Shown here piece after piece: positions 11,195-20,582 of a stretch of 58,735 bases of DNA. Each line of letters begins with the position of its first letter. Positions within the stretch are counted from its first letter, which is position 1. The position numbers and the translations under genes are program-made. The stretch comes from Candidatus Methanoperedens nitratireducens (GTDB lineage: Archaea > Halobacteriota > Methanosarcinia > Methanosarcinales > Methanoperedenaceae), in the NCBI GenBank assembly GCA_020724545.1, contig DYGR01000016.1, positions 1 to 58,735 of the forward strand, in the 5' to 3' direction. The notes below the pieces were generated by a model, which saw only the letters and a list, made by a program, of their open reading frames with translations, ran no database searches and was not told where the DNA came from.

Positions 11195-12019
11195 ATGCTG
11201 GAGGTTTTCCAATATGGTTTTATGCAGCGGGCACTGGCTGCAGGCATTATGATCGCGATCATATGTTCAGTAATAGGTACTTTTATAGTATTAAAAAGAC
11301 TTTCGATGATTGGCGATGGGCTGGCTCACATTGCCCTGGGAGGTATAGCGCTCGGTCTGTTTTTAGGAGTTTATCCAGTCATATCAGCCCTGATATTCTC
11401 AGTACTGAGTGCTCTTGGCATCAACAGCCTCAAGAGAGCAAGAATCTATGGGGACCTGGCAATAGCTATATTCTTTTCTGCAGGACTGGCAGTAGCTGCA
11501 GTTCTCTTAAGCCTTGGAAGGGGTGTTAACGTCGATCTGTTCAGTTATTTATTTGGAAGCATCCTGACTGTAGATGAAACAGATCTAAAAATAATACTGG
11601 GACTGGGCATATTGACTTTAGGGGCTGTGTTTATATTCTACAAAGAACTTTTTTATATCACCTTTGATGAGATATCTGCAAGAGCAAGTGGGATTCCGGT
11701 AGAAAGATTAAACACTCTTCTCACCGTGTTGATTGCAGTAACCGTGGTCGTATCTCTAAAGATAGTCGGTATCCTTCTGGTTTCTTCTCTGCTTGTGGTT
11801 CCTGTTGCTACAGCCCTCCAGATTTCCAGAAGCTTTCGGGGAACAATGTTATCATCAATGATATTTGCGATATTTTCGGTAGTACTGGGCTTAATTATTT
11901 CCTTCTACTTCAACTTAGCCCCAGGAGGGGCGATCGTATTGACCTCTATAACCGTACTTCTAATCATTATGATTTTTACTACACCAATAATGGCAACAAA
12001 ACTTAAATATAAGATATAA
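11195..12019 (+). CDS. znuB: Zn/Mn ABC transporter permease
   Basis: An ABC-3 family permease with about eight hydrophobic segments spread over 274 residues. It carries the family loop GDGLAHIALGGIALG and the ATPase-contact region around ASGIPVERLN. An earlier in-frame ATG at 11183 lies inside znuC, but the ATG at 11195 has a GGAG ribosome site 7 bases before it and is preferred. It completes the regulator-znuA-znuC-znuB cassette. Substrate is Zn2+ or Mn2+ by family; the neighbouring DtxR-like regulator does not decide between them. Confidence 0.93.
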   Translation: MLEVFQYGFMQRALAAGIMIAIICSVIGTFIVLKRLSMIGDGLAHIALGGIALGLFLGVYPVISALIFSVLSALGINSLKRARIYGDLAIAIFFSAGLAVAAVLLSLGRGVNVDLFSYLFGSILTVDETDLKIILGLGILTLGAVFIFYKELFYITFDEISARASGIPVERLNTLLTVLIAVTVVVSLKIVGILLVSSLLVVPVATALQISRSFRGTMLSSMIFAIFSVVLGLIISFYFNLAPGGAIVLTSITVLLIIMIFTTPIMATKLKYKI

Positions 12020-12049
12020 CAAATACTTTGATAAGATGGAGGTTTATTT

Positions 12050-12754
12050 ATGGTTCAAGTAATTGACGGCGTTTTGACCGGAGAATTTCTTAACAATCTG
12101 GCAATCATATTAATCCGGATTGTTGCTGCAATAATTATCCTGCTTATTGCATGGCTTCTGGGAAGAGCGCTGGGCAAAATAGTAAGCGGCATACTGGATA
12201 GGGTAGGCCTTGATGATGCACTGAGAAGAACAAGCCTGGGAAAGACAATAGAAGCATCTGGAGTTTCAATAGTCTTTTTGTTCGATGTAATAGTGAGATG
12301 GTTCATATATCTGATCGGTATCATGGCAGCTGTGGATGTTTTAAGAATTGAAATGCTGTCTGACTTCATGCGATCTGTGGTGTTGTATCTCCCAAGTCTC
12401 GCCGCAGGTATTGCCATACTGGTTGTTGGGTTCATCCTGGCTGATTTCATCGGCGATTTGATGAGAAGAACAGGAGAAGCTTCAGACGTTGCATATATCG
12501 GCGTCTTTTCCGCGGCAGTAAAGATATTCCTGTACTTCGTAGTGGTCATCCTTGCTCTTGATCAGCTCAGGATTGATACAAGTATCATCTACGTATTCGC
12601 GACCGCTCTGGCATGGGGAATTGCAATAGCTATAGCCATAGGCGTCGGCGTAGGTCTTGGTTTTGCTCTAAGGGATAGAATGCCCAGGTGGCTGGATACC
12701 CTGGAGCACAAAGAAAAACGAGGTGCAGAGAAATTGGAAAAGGAAACAAAGTAA
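12050..12754 (+). CDS. Conserved TM-helix-repeat membrane protein (MscS-related)
   Basis: The 234-residue protein has five to six hydrophobic segments. Two copies of the conserved TM-helix repeat are seen, each a long helix followed by an amphipathic one: IILLIAWLLGRALGKIVSGIL and AGIAILVVGFILADFIGDLM (each described here to 20 residues or so). A glycine-rich final helix (AIAIAIGVGVGLGFALRDRM) precedes a charged tail. This family (CmpX-like) is related to small mechanosensitive channels but lacks the MscS beta domain. A GGAGG ribosome site precedes the ATG. It follows znuB by 30 bases and might share its transcript, but a role in metal transport is not implied. Confidence 0.75.
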   Translation: MVQVIDGVLTGEFLNNLAIILIRIVAAIIILLIAWLLGRALGKIVSGILDRVGLDDALRRTSLGKTIEASGVSIVFLFDVIVRWFIYLIGIMAAVDVLRIEMLSDFMRSVVLYLPSLAAGIAILVVGFILADFIGDLMRRTGEASDVAYIGVFSAAVKIFLYFVVVILALDQLRIDTSIIYVFATALAWGIAIAIAIGVGVGLGFALRDRMPRWLDTLEHKEKRGAEKLEKETK

Positions 12755-12932
12755 TATATCCAGTTTCTTTTCTTTTTTAATTTTCATACTTTCCGACTGT
12801 GAATATTGCTTATATTTTGAATTAACGTACCCATACCTTAAAAGTTCCCCTGAGAAATCTTATCAGGAAGGATTAAGTTATGAACATATTGAATATACTG
12901 AAATATGAGAGAAATTTAGATGCTAGAAAATA

Positions 12933-13385
12933 ATGCAGGTGAAAAAACATCGAGTAAAAAGGATGACTGAGATGGGTTGGATGCGGCCTATGAGTGAGGA
13001 TACACTTTCTGTAAGAGATGATTACGATATAATCACGGTGAGAAGTTTTGGCAGGAACGTAGCAGTCAGACTGGGTTTTGAAGTGGTGGATCAGTGCAGG
13101 ATCACTACTGCGATCTCAGAGCTTGCCCGGAATACTGTTGTCCATGGAGGCGGGGGGATTGTCACGATCAGGACGATTGAGAATGATAAAAAAGGAATAG
13201 AGATAATATGCAAGGATGAGGGGCCGGGAATAGAGAATCTGGAGCTAGCTTTGAAGGGCGGCTACAGCACTGTCGGGGGATTTGGGATTGGTCTCTTAGG
13301 GACCAAGCGGCTTATGGATGAGTTTCAGATAACATCAGGCGCGGGTAAGGGTACTACTGTGATCATCAGAAAGTGGTTAAAATAA
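12933..13385 (+). CDS. RsbT-like anti-sigma/serine kinase ATPase domain protein
   Basis: The protein has the GHKL ATPase motifs of RsbT/RsbW-type switch kinases: N box ISELARNTVVHGGGG, G1 DEGPGIEN and G2 GGFGIGLLGTKRL. In bacteria RsbT phosphorylates partner proteins and activates the phosphatase RsbU. Archaea lack bacterial sigma factors, so here it more likely acts within the sensor system encoded next door. The true start may be one of the ATGs at 12963-12990, because the first 20 residues are not part of the family and there is no clear ribosome site. It overlaps the histidine kinase gene by 13 bases if the GTG start there is used. Confidence 0.85.
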   Translation: MQVKKHRVKRMTEMGWMRPMSEDTLSVRDDYDIITVRSFGRNVAVRLGFEVVDQCRITTAISELARNTVVHGGGGIVTIRTIENDKKGIEIICKDEGPGIENLELALKGGYSTVGGFGIGLLGTKRLMDEFQITSGAGKGTTVIIRKWLK

Positions 13386-15439
13386 CAATAACAGGTACAA
13401 TGGATCTTGAAGAAGTAAAATCCACATATCCAGGATTATTAAGGAAATATCTGTTTGAACACAGAGAGGAAGAGGCACTGTACGAAGCCTACAAGCTCGG
13501 TAAAGAGTGCTTCGAGGCAAAAATAGGTATTGAAGATATAATGAGCATCCATACACGGTCCCTGGAGGATATACTCAGAGCCGTTCCACCAGCCAGGGTA
13601 CATGATATAGTGCTTAAGTCCTCCAACCTGCTTATGGAATTGAGTATCAGGTTCGGGCTTATATGCCAGAACTACTTCGAGATGCTGCAGCAGACCGATG
13701 AGAGGATCAGGAATGCCTTTTACAAGGCCGAGGAAGCCCTGACCGCAGGACTTGATCTTAATAAGATGCTCTCAGTTATTCTGGATATTATAAAAAATCT
13801 CACAGATGCGGCTGGCTGCGCCATTATGCTGCTTGAGGATGACAGGACAGTCATCAGGGCATCTGAAGGGCTGGATACTGAAAATGAATACTTTAATGAT
13901 CTACTGCTCAAAGTAATAAGAGAAGGGAGGGCAGATTCCGTGTACGACCTGAGGGAGGAAAAATATCGCATCACATTAAAAGATGGAAGAGAGATTCGCT
14001 CAGTTCTGGCCCTTCCACTGAGTTTGAAGAGCAAGATGCGTGGAGCATTTGGGATTTATCTGACCCAGCTTCATCATTTTGAGGAAAAGGAGATCAACCT
14101 GCTCACTTCCTTTGCCTACCAGGCGACATCAGCCATTGATAATGCATATTTATTCAGTGAATTAGAACTCCATGATAAAATGCTTGATACCCTTTACGCT
14201 ATTGAGAATGTGGTGAGCAGATCACTGGATCTTGAGGAGGTATTCAACGTGGCTTTATCAAAGGTACTCGAGGTGACAGGTACGGAGGCAGGTACTCTGT
14301 ATTCCCTCGATGGGAATGTCCTGCGTCTGGAGGCCTTCAGGGGGCTTTCTCCTGAATTCAAAGAGAAAGCAATTATAAGAGAGATGGGTGAAGGAATACC
14401 CGGCATTGCAGCTCAATCGAAAAAAGCGATAGCTATGGATATCTCTCAATTCCCAAGCCCTCCTCTACTTCCCTATGTAACAAGAGAAAAACTTGTCTCG
14501 TTTATCGGGACTCCCCTCATGTCAAAAGGTAAGGTAGTGGGCGCACTTGCCCTCGGGACAAGGAAAAAGCGGATATTCACACGGGATGATCTTGATCTAT
14601 TATTCTCAATCGGGAACGCTATAGGCATAGCTGTAGAGAATGCCAGGCTATACAAGGAATCGAGAGAGAACTATCAAAAATTGCAAAAAGCCTACGAGGA
14701 GCTGCAAACACTCGATAAGATGAAGGATGAGTTCATCTCAAATGTCTCCCATGAGATAAAAACACCGCTTATCCCGATAAGAGGATATGCAGAACTGTTA
14801 TATGATGAGAAACTGGGGGCTATCTCAAATGAACAGAAAAGGAGTCTTGAGGCTATTCTCAGGAACACGGATAGATTGACCAGGTTGATAGATTCCATTC
14901 TGTTCATCAGCAGGCTGCAGGCCCGGAAAGTCGAATTCTATTTTGAACCTGTAGACCTGGATGAAGTGGTCAGTGTATGTGTCGGTGATTTCAAGAGCAT
15001 GATGGATAAAAAAAAGATTACTTTTGAAAAGGTCATACACGGGATATCCAGGATCAGGGGAGAGAGGGATAGAGTTATAGAAGTGGTTAACAACCTGCTT
15101 GATAATTCAATAAAATTCACACCAATGGGTGGAAGAATCTCAATAAAAGCATGGAATGAGGAAGAGAACGTCCATCTCACAGTATCAGATAACGGTATAG
15201 GTATTCCAGAGGAGATCATACCAAAACTGTTCATGCGTTTCTATCAGGTCGATGCATCTGCAGCAAGGAGGTATGGAGGCGCTGGTCTTGGATTGTATAT
15301 TGCAAAGAACATTGTGGATGCCTTTGGGGGCAAGATCTGGATTGAAAGCGAAGTTGGAAAAGGAACGACAGTCCATGTGCTCCTGCCTGTTGCCAGGGAA
15401 TTTTCAAATTATCACAAAACACTTTATTCGAGCTATTAG
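13373..15439 (+). CDS. Sensor histidine kinase: RsbU_N-like, two GAF domains, HisKA, HATPase
   Basis: A 688-residue soluble sensor. Residues 1-105 form a helical domain resembling the RsbT-binding N-terminal domain of RsbU. Two GAF domains follow (about 135-280 and 295-425). The HisKA dimerisation helix carries the phospho-accepting His460 in SNVSHEIKTPL. The HATPase domain shows the N box VVNNLLDNSIKF, G1 DNGIGIPEE and G2 GGAGLGLYIAK. No transmembrane segment is seen. The start is a GTG at 13373 overlapping the RsbT-like gene; an ATG at 13400 is an alternative. The combination with RsbT suggests RsbT binds the N-terminal domain and modulates kinase activity. No response regulator lies nearby. 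Confidence 0.88.
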   Translation: MVKITITGTMDLEEVKSTYPGLLRKYLFEHREEEALYEAYKLGKECFEAKIGIEDIMSIHTRSLEDILRAVPPARVHDIVLKSSNLLMELSIRFGLICQNYFEMLQQTDERIRNAFYKAEEALTAGLDLNKMLSVILDIIKNLTDAAGCAIMLLEDDRTVIRASEGLDTENEYFNDLLLKVIREGRADSVYDLREEKYRITLKDGREIRSVLALPLSLKSKMRGAFGIYLTQLHHFEEKEINLLTSFAYQATSAIDNAYLFSELELHDKMLDTLYAIENVVSRSLDLEEVFNVALSKVLEVTGTEAGTLYSLDGNVLRLEAFRGLSPEFKEKAIIREMGEGIPGIAAQSKKAIAMDISQFPSPPLLPYVTREKLVSFIGTPLMSKGKVVGALALGTRKKRIFTRDDLDLLFSIGNAIGIAVENARLYKESRENYQKLQKAYEELQTLDKMKDEFISNVSHEIKTPLIPIRGYAELLYDEKLGAISNEQKRSLEAILRNTDRLTRLIDSILFISRLQARKVEFYFEPVDLDEVVSVCVGDFKSMMDKKKITFEKVIHGISRIRGERDRVIEVVNNLLDNSIKFTPMGGRISIKAWNEEENVHLTVSDNGIGIPEEIIPKLFMRFYQVDASAARRYGGAGLGLYIAKNIVDAFGGKIWIESEVGKGTTVHVLLPVAREFSNYHKTLYSSY

Positions 15440-16329
15440 TTGTTAAGCAGTCTGCACGTCTTGCATACATCCTCACTGCTCGGTTCACCGCATCTATTAC
15501 ACTGCACGATCCGTGTACTGGGCTGCATGCGCAGTGCTTCAGAGATAGAATCAAATCCACCAAGTAATGAGTATTTTGTCCCGGGGTGCTTTACCTCATA
15601 GTTATTGATCATCTCGCGTATCTCGTTCCGAAGCGCTTCCCCGGCGTATGGACACTCATCCATACTCACAGGCAGGTTATTTAATAACGCATAGAGTGCC
15701 ACCTCTTTCTCAGGTATGCTTCTAAGCGGTTTTATTCTCATTACCAGGCCAGGCTGGGCGATGCCCGGCAGCATTCGCTTTAATCTATCCATATCTCCGC
15801 GCAGGTAATTCATTAGAATGGTCTGGGCCTCATCATCGAGGTTGTGCCCTATAGCAAGTTTATCAGCACCAAGCTCCCTTGCAGCTTTATTTAAGAGATT
15901 TTTCCTGAGCACACCGCACAACGTGCACGCAGCATATTCTTTTTTATCAGTAAGATCATCAAGTGTGGCCCTGAAATCTTCATCAAATGACCTTATAGTA
16001 TGGGGAATCCCGAGCTTACCAGTGATGTCCACTGCGTGTTTGAGAGTGTGTTCCCTGTATCCGTGGATTCCCTCATCGATTGTGATGGCCAGAAGCTCAA
16101 TATCCCTCCTGTCCTGAAATACCTTATGCAGCACATACAGGAGAACGGTACTGTCCTTTCCTCCGCTGAGCGCGACTGCTATCCTATCGCCCCTCTCTAC
16201 CATTTTGAACTTACGGATATCGCGTTTTATCTTTCGTTCTACGTCCTCGATAAAGTGCGTCCTGCACAGGTGGGCGTTTGAGTACCTCTGGTGTATGACA
16301 GCACTTTTGCTGCATCTGTGGCATTTCAT
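15436..16329 (-). CDS. tRNA 2-thiolation enzyme, TtuA/Ncs6 family
   Basis: This ATP-pyrophosphatase family enzyme adenylates a tRNA uridine so that sulfur can be inserted. The PP-loop SGGKDSTVLL is near residue 55. Zinc-finger Cys residues sit at the N-terminus (C3 and C6 of MKCHRC, then HLCRTHF) and at the C-terminus (CNRCGEP, CKTCRLL). Conserved Cys in CTLCGVLRKN and DECPYAG would bind the catalytic Fe-S cluster. TtuA modifies U54 and Ncs6/NcsA U34; sequence alone does not let me choose. In archaea the sulfur donor is a ubiquitin-like small protein, and two candidates are encoded in this window. It converges with the kinase gene, overlapping its stop by 4 bases. Confidence 0.9.
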   Translation of the reverse strand: MKCHRCSKSAVIHQRYSNAHLCRTHFIEDVERKIKRDIRKFKMVERGDRIAVALSGGKDSTVLLYVLHKVFQDRRDIELLAITIDEGIHGYREHTLKHAVDITGKLGIPHTIRSFDEDFRATLDDLTDKKEYAACTLCGVLRKNLLNKAARELGADKLAIGHNLDDEAQTILMNYLRGDMDRLKRMLPGIAQPGLVMRIKPLRSIPEKEVALYALLNNLPVSMDECPYAGEALRNEIREMINNYEVKHPGTKYSLLGGFDSISEALRMQPSTRIVQCNRCGEPSSEDVCKTCRLLNN

Positions 16330-16337
16330 ATAGTTAC

Positions 16338-16369
16338 AAGCTCCTGCCCTTTAGGGCTGAGTAGTTGAC
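16338..16369 (+). mobile_element. Solo IS605-type right-end hairpin (candidate)
   Basis: An imperfect hairpin at 16341-16361 (GCCC-TTTA-GGGC core flanked by CTC and GAG) is followed by TAGTTGACC. This form (hairpin with a short TTTA/TTCA loop, then a few bases ending in TGAC or TCAC) is how many archaeal IS200/IS605 right ends finish. No transposase lies beside it. It sits just upstream of the TtuA gene, so it could also be part of that promoter region. Confidence 0.4.
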
Positions 16370-16429
16370 CTAAAGCGCTTATGTTTATCTGTAGTAATAT
16401 ATGAATATGTCGTAAGCTTCAAAAAAGAA

Positions 16430-16834
16430 TCATTTTTCAGGCACTAACTTAACTGGCACTGTTATATCACCGGTCACATTAACGATGCCTGAAAACTGCT
16501 TGTATCCTTCCTTAACTACAGTATATTTATGAGACCTGCGGGCTACGTTAGTGAATACAGCTGTACCAGCCTTGTCTGTATTGATTTTAACATTCTCTAC
16601 CGAGACAGTGGCGCCCTGAATGGGTAAACTGGTTACGTTATCAGTTACAACAAAAGTCAGGTTGGCAGTCGGAGCTGGTGCAGGTGTTGGTATGAACGCA
16701 GGTGCCGTAGGGCCTGTAGGTGCCGGGGTTGGTATGGGTGGGGGGCCCGGGGTAGGTATCGGTGTCGGTATGGGCGGAGGCATTGGAGCTGGTGTTGGGG
16801 GTTCAGGATTATCATCCATAGTATTATCATTCAT
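16430..16834 (-). CDS. Pro-rich protein with carboxypeptidase-regulatory/PEGA-like domain
   Basis: Residues 10-58 are almost purely Pro, Ala, Thr and Ile in a PTP/PIPTP pattern. Residues 58-134 form a beta-sandwich of the carboxypeptidase-regulatory-like type (LPIQGATVSVENVKINTDKAG, then HKYTVVKEGYKQF and a VTGDITVPVKL end). Such domains are usually extracellular and attach through a Pro-rich linker. No signal peptide or membrane segment is visible, so either the protein is exported another way or it is the detached end of a larger surface protein. A GGAGG ribosome site precedes the ATG. The function is unknown. Confidence 0.7.
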   Translation of the reverse strand: MNDNTMDDNPEPPTPAPMPPPIPTPIPTPGPPPIPTPAPTGPTAPAFIPTPAPAPTANLTFVVTDNVTSLPIQGATVSVENVKINTDKAGTAVFTNVARRSHKYTVVKEGYKQFSGIVNVTGDITVPVKLVPEK

Positions 16835-16907
16835 TAATTAACCTCCTTTCCTGGAATAAGCACTCCTGTTATATTCTCTTATCTAATACCATATAAACCT
16901 TATGAGC

Positions 16908-18881
16908 TTATCCTTTCGTAGCGCGCCGCCTCTCACTTCTATATCTATCCACAAGCGACTCAAGCCACTCCTCTTTGGCAGCCACTCTTCGCTTCTCTGA
17001 TTCCTTATTCCACTCATTAACCGCACGTTCAATATCCTCAGGATTGATTACAGCAAGCTCTTCAGTAGAATCAAACTGGATATTTACGTCCTTTGCCTTC
17101 AGGACAGGCACATTGAGATTAAACAGCTCTTCCTCTGCGGCATGGGACATCTCATTGCAGATGATCACAGCCCTGACACCCAGGTTTGAGAGCATCCTGG
17201 CAGTAGTACTCCCTCCTCCGCTTGCATCCCTGAGGAGTACAATATCATCTTTTTTTATCCCGAACTGTTCACATGTCCTGAGGATACTGTCTTTTGTAAA
17301 AGCCTGGACTATTTTTACAGGGAGAACCCTGCCGCTTATCTCAAGCCGCCTGACTGTCTTGAGCTTATTTATCCTCTCATTCAAGGATGAGATCCGTTTA
17401 TTATTCTCTGAAACCTTGCTGCGCAAGCGCGCAATCTCCTTATCGCGAATACCTATTTCTTTCTCTTTTTTAAGCTGTTTATAGACCTGATTTCTCTGTC
17501 TGCTGATACGTTCTTCAAGTTCCCTGATCTTATTCTCCTTTAAACCAAGTTCATTTTTCAGCTCATCCTGGTAGTTCTTCATCTCCTCTATATTTTCCCC
17601 ATATCTTCTGAGCAATTCCCTCAAATGAAGAGCCTCATCATCTGTTTTTTCCCTAACTGCTTCGATCTCAGGTTCTTTAATCTCTTTTTTGGTCAGCGCT
17701 GATATTACAGCATCTACAGACCTTCCTCTTACAACCTGTGCAATCGCCTCATCAGCATCCACTCCATGCGGTATCTTTTTCTTTATCTGTTCGAACTTAT
17801 TCTTGTTCTTACGATACACTGATACAGCAGCAGCTATGGCATCACGTTCATGGTTATTTGAATAACCATATGGTTTTGCAAATTCGATCTTATCCTCTGT
17901 GGTGATAATATCATCAGGTGAGCCAAGTACTGCATTAAACGCACGTCGGATCTTCTCAACCGTATTCGGGATCGGGAACACATCGCTTGCAATAATAAGG
18001 GGCCTTCCTTCCTCTGCAATCATTTCTATAACATCTGGAACAGATATCGTCCTTGAACTGTGAAGCATCCTGAGCTCGCCATCGAGGGTCAGTACTGCTA
18101 TTGCTGTGGTCGTGCCAGGGTCGATTCCCACGATAATATGGTCTCTTTTCTTTATCTTAAGAGGCCTAAAAGCCAGAGCATCACGTTCTATATTTTTAAC
18201 ACTCACCTGCACATCACCGTATTTACCCGGGCTGATATGAAACATGCTGCGCGGCGCATCAACAAAGAACTCAGATCTTGAATACCCTCCAAACCTCTCT
18301 ATCACATTTTGCGTATATGTGAATCCCTTGAGCCTGGATTGATCATTCAGATAATCCTCTATTTCCCTTGCTTTCTGCCTGACATGGCCATGCACCTTAC
18401 GTCTGTATCTGTTCTGGCTCCATCCTCCCTTTCCAGGCGATCTGGCTCTACTTACCTTAATTATTGTTTTATCCTCGAATGCAAGGACCTCATGGCCTAC
18501 ACCCATTTCCGCAAGCTGTGCACAGGCCAGAGCCTCGGCACCTGGATCGAACCTGTCAAAGGAGAGCCCATGCTGTTTTGCGAGTTTTACAAGCGGCTCC
18601 AGAACCTTGCCCCCTGTTACCTGAACGAGTTTCGTGTTATGCGGCAATTTCTGGAGAAAAGAGACCAGATCATGTTTATCAGATGCCAGCTCGTAGATAT
18701 TATCAACAGCTATAAACCTGGGTTTTTCTTTCCATGCCATACGCAGGAACTTATGCAGGCTTATCATCCTGTGATGCTCAACCTGGCCGTTTCTCAGTAT
18801 TGCAATCGCATATCCTGGCCTCTCTTTTGATCGCACAGACCCTTTTGCGATATCTATACCAAAGATTGTTTTTTCATGCAT
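16908..18881 (-). CDS. DUF460 family archaeal RNase H-like coiled-coil protein
   Basis: The protein has 657 residues. It begins with an RNase H/actin-like strand (TIFGIDIAKGS) and has a second, better-formed one at about residue 250 (IIVGIDPGTTTAIAVL), with later acidic residues at NNHERDAIAAA as expected of RuvC-like folds. Residues 420-520 are a long coiled coil. The C-terminal part (DIVLLRDASGGGSTTARML) resembles a Rossmann-type domain. DUF460 proteins are conserved in archaea and their role is not established; nucleic-acid binding or nuclease activity is inferred from the fold. It is the last gene of an operon after RIO2, with only 3 bases between them. Confidence 0.85.
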   Translation of the reverse strand: MHEKTIFGIDIAKGSVRSKERPGYAIAILRNGQVEHHRMISLHKFLRMAWKEKPRFIAVDNIYELASDKHDLVSFLQKLPHNTKLVQVTGGKVLEPLVKLAKQHGLSFDRFDPGAEALACAQLAEMGVGHEVLAFEDKTIIKVSRARSPGKGGWSQNRYRRKVHGHVRQKAREIEDYLNDQSRLKGFTYTQNVIERFGGYSRSEFFVDAPRSMFHISPGKYGDVQVSVKNIERDALAFRPLKIKKRDHIIVGIDPGTTTAIAVLTLDGELRMLHSSRTISVPDVIEMIAEEGRPLIIASDVFPIPNTVEKIRRAFNAVLGSPDDIITTEDKIEFAKPYGYSNNHERDAIAAAVSVYRKNKNKFEQIKKKIPHGVDADEAIAQVVRGRSVDAVISALTKKEIKEPEIEAVREKTDDEALHLRELLRRYGENIEEMKNYQDELKNELGLKENKIRELEERISRQRNQVYKQLKKEKEIGIRDKEIARLRSKVSENNKRISSLNERINKLKTVRRLEISGRVLPVKIVQAFTKDSILRTCEQFGIKKDDIVLLRDASGGGSTTARMLSNLGVRAVIICNEMSHAAEEELFNLNVPVLKAKDVNIQFDSTEELAVINPEDIERAVNEWNKESEKRRVAAKEEWLESLVDRYRSERRRATKG

Positions 18882-18884
18882 ACG

Positions 18885-19751
18885 TTATATTATATTGTTT
18901 ATTACTTCCTGAATATCTCTTTTTATCCTGTATTTTCTCTTAAAAAAACTTAAAATATTCTCAACATCTCTGTAAAGTAATTCCTTTGCGTTTTCATGCT
19001 CCGGGGTAACGCACTGTGGCCAATCTATAATCTCGCATCCTTCAGGATTGATGAATACATTAAACTCGCTTAGATCTGCATGGATTATCCCGAGTCGATA
19101 TGCCTTTTTTATCTGGCCCAATATCTCATCCAGATACCAGCCCGGTTCATCTATCCTGGTATGGGCAAGCTCCTGCCCTCTTACAAAAGACATTACGACC
19201 GCATGCCTGTTGTGGTCAATAGGCTCAGGAACACTGACCGCGGGGTAAAGTTTTTTTAGGGCATCATATTCTCTTTTTGCAGCAAGCCGCGCTATATACA
19301 GCCATGAGAGATGCTTTCGCTCCTCGATATATTCTCTTTTCATTCTGATATGTTTGAAACTCGTCATTCCTTCCCTGTGGAATTTTATAATAGCATGCCT
19401 ATCAATGATACCGCCTGTAACCTCATAGACCCGCGATTCCTTCCCTACTCCGATAATATCCCCTATCGCATTAATGGAGCCGCGTTTCACTAACGCATTA
19501 AGAGCCAGCAGATCGTAGGCTTCAAAATATATTCTGTATCCTTCATAAGCCCCGATGTTCCTGTGTATGAGCTTATTTTTTGCCAGATTAGAGAGGATAA
19601 ATTCGATCTCTTTTATATCATAATCTGTAAAACTAGCAATCTCTTCTATCGGTACCCATTCATAGAACCTCATCTTGTTCTCGATAGCAAGAAGAACTCG
19701 AAATCCTCTATTTGTGGTGTTGAGAAATATATCAGGAATACGCTTGCTCAT
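18885..19751 (-). CDS. rio2: RIO2-type serine/threonine protein kinase
   Basis: RIO2 is an atypical kinase/ATPase needed for maturation of the small ribosomal subunit. Residues 1-85 form the Rio2-specific winged helix. The kinase has a phosphate loop IGVGKESRVYE, catalytic loop GIIHADLSEFN and metal-binding motif EIIDWPQ. The longer frame begins with a TTG at 19775; the ATG at 19751 (MSKRIPDIF) gives the standard start and 288 residues. It lies between the OB-fold gene and DUF460, in an apparent three-gene operon of information-processing proteins. Confidence 0.94.
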   Translation of the reverse strand: MSKRIPDIFLNTTNRGFRVLLAIENKMRFYEWVPIEEIASFTDYDIKEIEFILSNLAKNKLIHRNIGAYEGYRIYFEAYDLLALNALVKRGSINAIGDIIGVGKESRVYEVTGGIIDRHAIIKFHREGMTSFKHIRMKREYIEERKHLSWLYIARLAAKREYDALKKLYPAVSVPEPIDHNRHAVVMSFVRGQELAHTRIDEPGWYLDEILGQIKKAYRLGIIHADLSEFNVFINPEGCEIIDWPQCVTPEHENAKELLYRDVENILSFFKRKYRIKRDIQEVINNII

Positions 19752-19813
19752 CAAATTACTATATAATACCCCCAACTATAAAAATATTAATAAAAAAGAA
19801 AATAGAAGGTAGG

Positions 19814-20359
19814 TTACCTTCTCCCCCTACCGCCTCTTTTATCTCCTCGCGAGCCTCCGCGGCCGCCTCCGCCGTATCCGCCACGGCCACCGCCGCCTCC
19901 ACCGCCATACCCACCACTGCCATACCCACTACTGCGCTGACCGCCGCCATACCCTCCGCCACTTCTGAATCCGCCGCTGCGCCTGGGTCGCTCGGGCTGT
20001 TCAACATGCTTATCTGAGATGTTATTTTCGGTATTAACTTCATCAAGCGTCTCTTCAGATAATAGTATCTTTCCGTATTTTCCTATGTTTAATCTCATTG
20101 AGTTTCTGACAACTGAAATATAACCATTCTGGATTGATATTACATCCCCTACTGCTATTTTCCCGATCTGGTCATCCCATAAGGAAAGTAAGACAGATCC
20201 TGTGCGATCAGCAACTTTCACCTCGCATACATGTTTTTCTCCAAATCTTGATTTTATTTCCTTTGTCTCTCCAATCTCGACCACTTTAAGAGTAGCATTA
20301 ACATTTTTTGAATCTTCTGTTAAGTCCTCTACATTTGTATTTGTAGCAGTTGTTTCCAT
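19814..20359 (-). CDS. OB-fold single-stranded nucleic-acid-binding protein with RGG tail
   Basis: Residues 20-105 form an OB-fold of the SOSS-B/RPA type (NATLKVVEIGETKEI, VADRTGSVLLSLWDDQIG, GDVISIQNGYISV). After an acidic linker, residues 130-181 are a Gly/Arg/Ser/Tyr-rich tail with many RGG and GGYGGG units. Such tails bind RNA or single-stranded DNA and favour condensate formation. A similar arrangement is common in archaeal ssDNA-binding proteins, though archaeal RGG tails this long are less usual. The start ATG at 20359 follows a strong ribosome site (GAAAGG). It heads the operon with RIO2 and DUF460, which points to RNA or ribosome-related work as well as DNA repair. Confidence 0.88.
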   Translation of the reverse strand: METTATNTNVEDLTEDSKNVNATLKVVEIGETKEIKSRFGEKHVCEVKVADRTGSVLLSLWDDQIGKIAVGDVISIQNGYISVVRNSMRLNIGKYGKILLSEETLDEVNTENNISDKHVEQPERPRRSGGFRSGGGYGGGQRSSGYGSGGYGGGGGGGRGGYGGGGRGGSRGDKRGGRGRR

Positions 20360-20582
20360 TTTATTACCTTTCTTTAATTTTAACTTCCCGCACCGCTATC
20401 TCAGATGCAACCTCAATCACCTGTTCCTTGAGAAAGAAGCATATACTTAAACGCAAGTGTGTTTAATATACTTTCCGTATAACAGAGCACATAAGCGGTG
20501 AATCCAGTGGTACTTCCTATCCCCTGACCCGATAAGATAAATTATTAATATCATGGATTATAATATATACTCGAGGCTGAAA

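Noticed and set aside
12723-12908. 61-residue frame after the TM-helix-repeat gene
   Set aside because: It starts inside the preceding gene in another frame, has no ribosome site and no recognisable features.
16620-16841. Gly/Val-rich plus-strand frame
   Set aside because: It is the complement of the Pro-rich region of the minus-strand gene.
19759-20046. Ala/Val/Gly-rich 95-residue frame over the OB-fold gene
   Set aside because: It is a frame shadow of the RGG tail.
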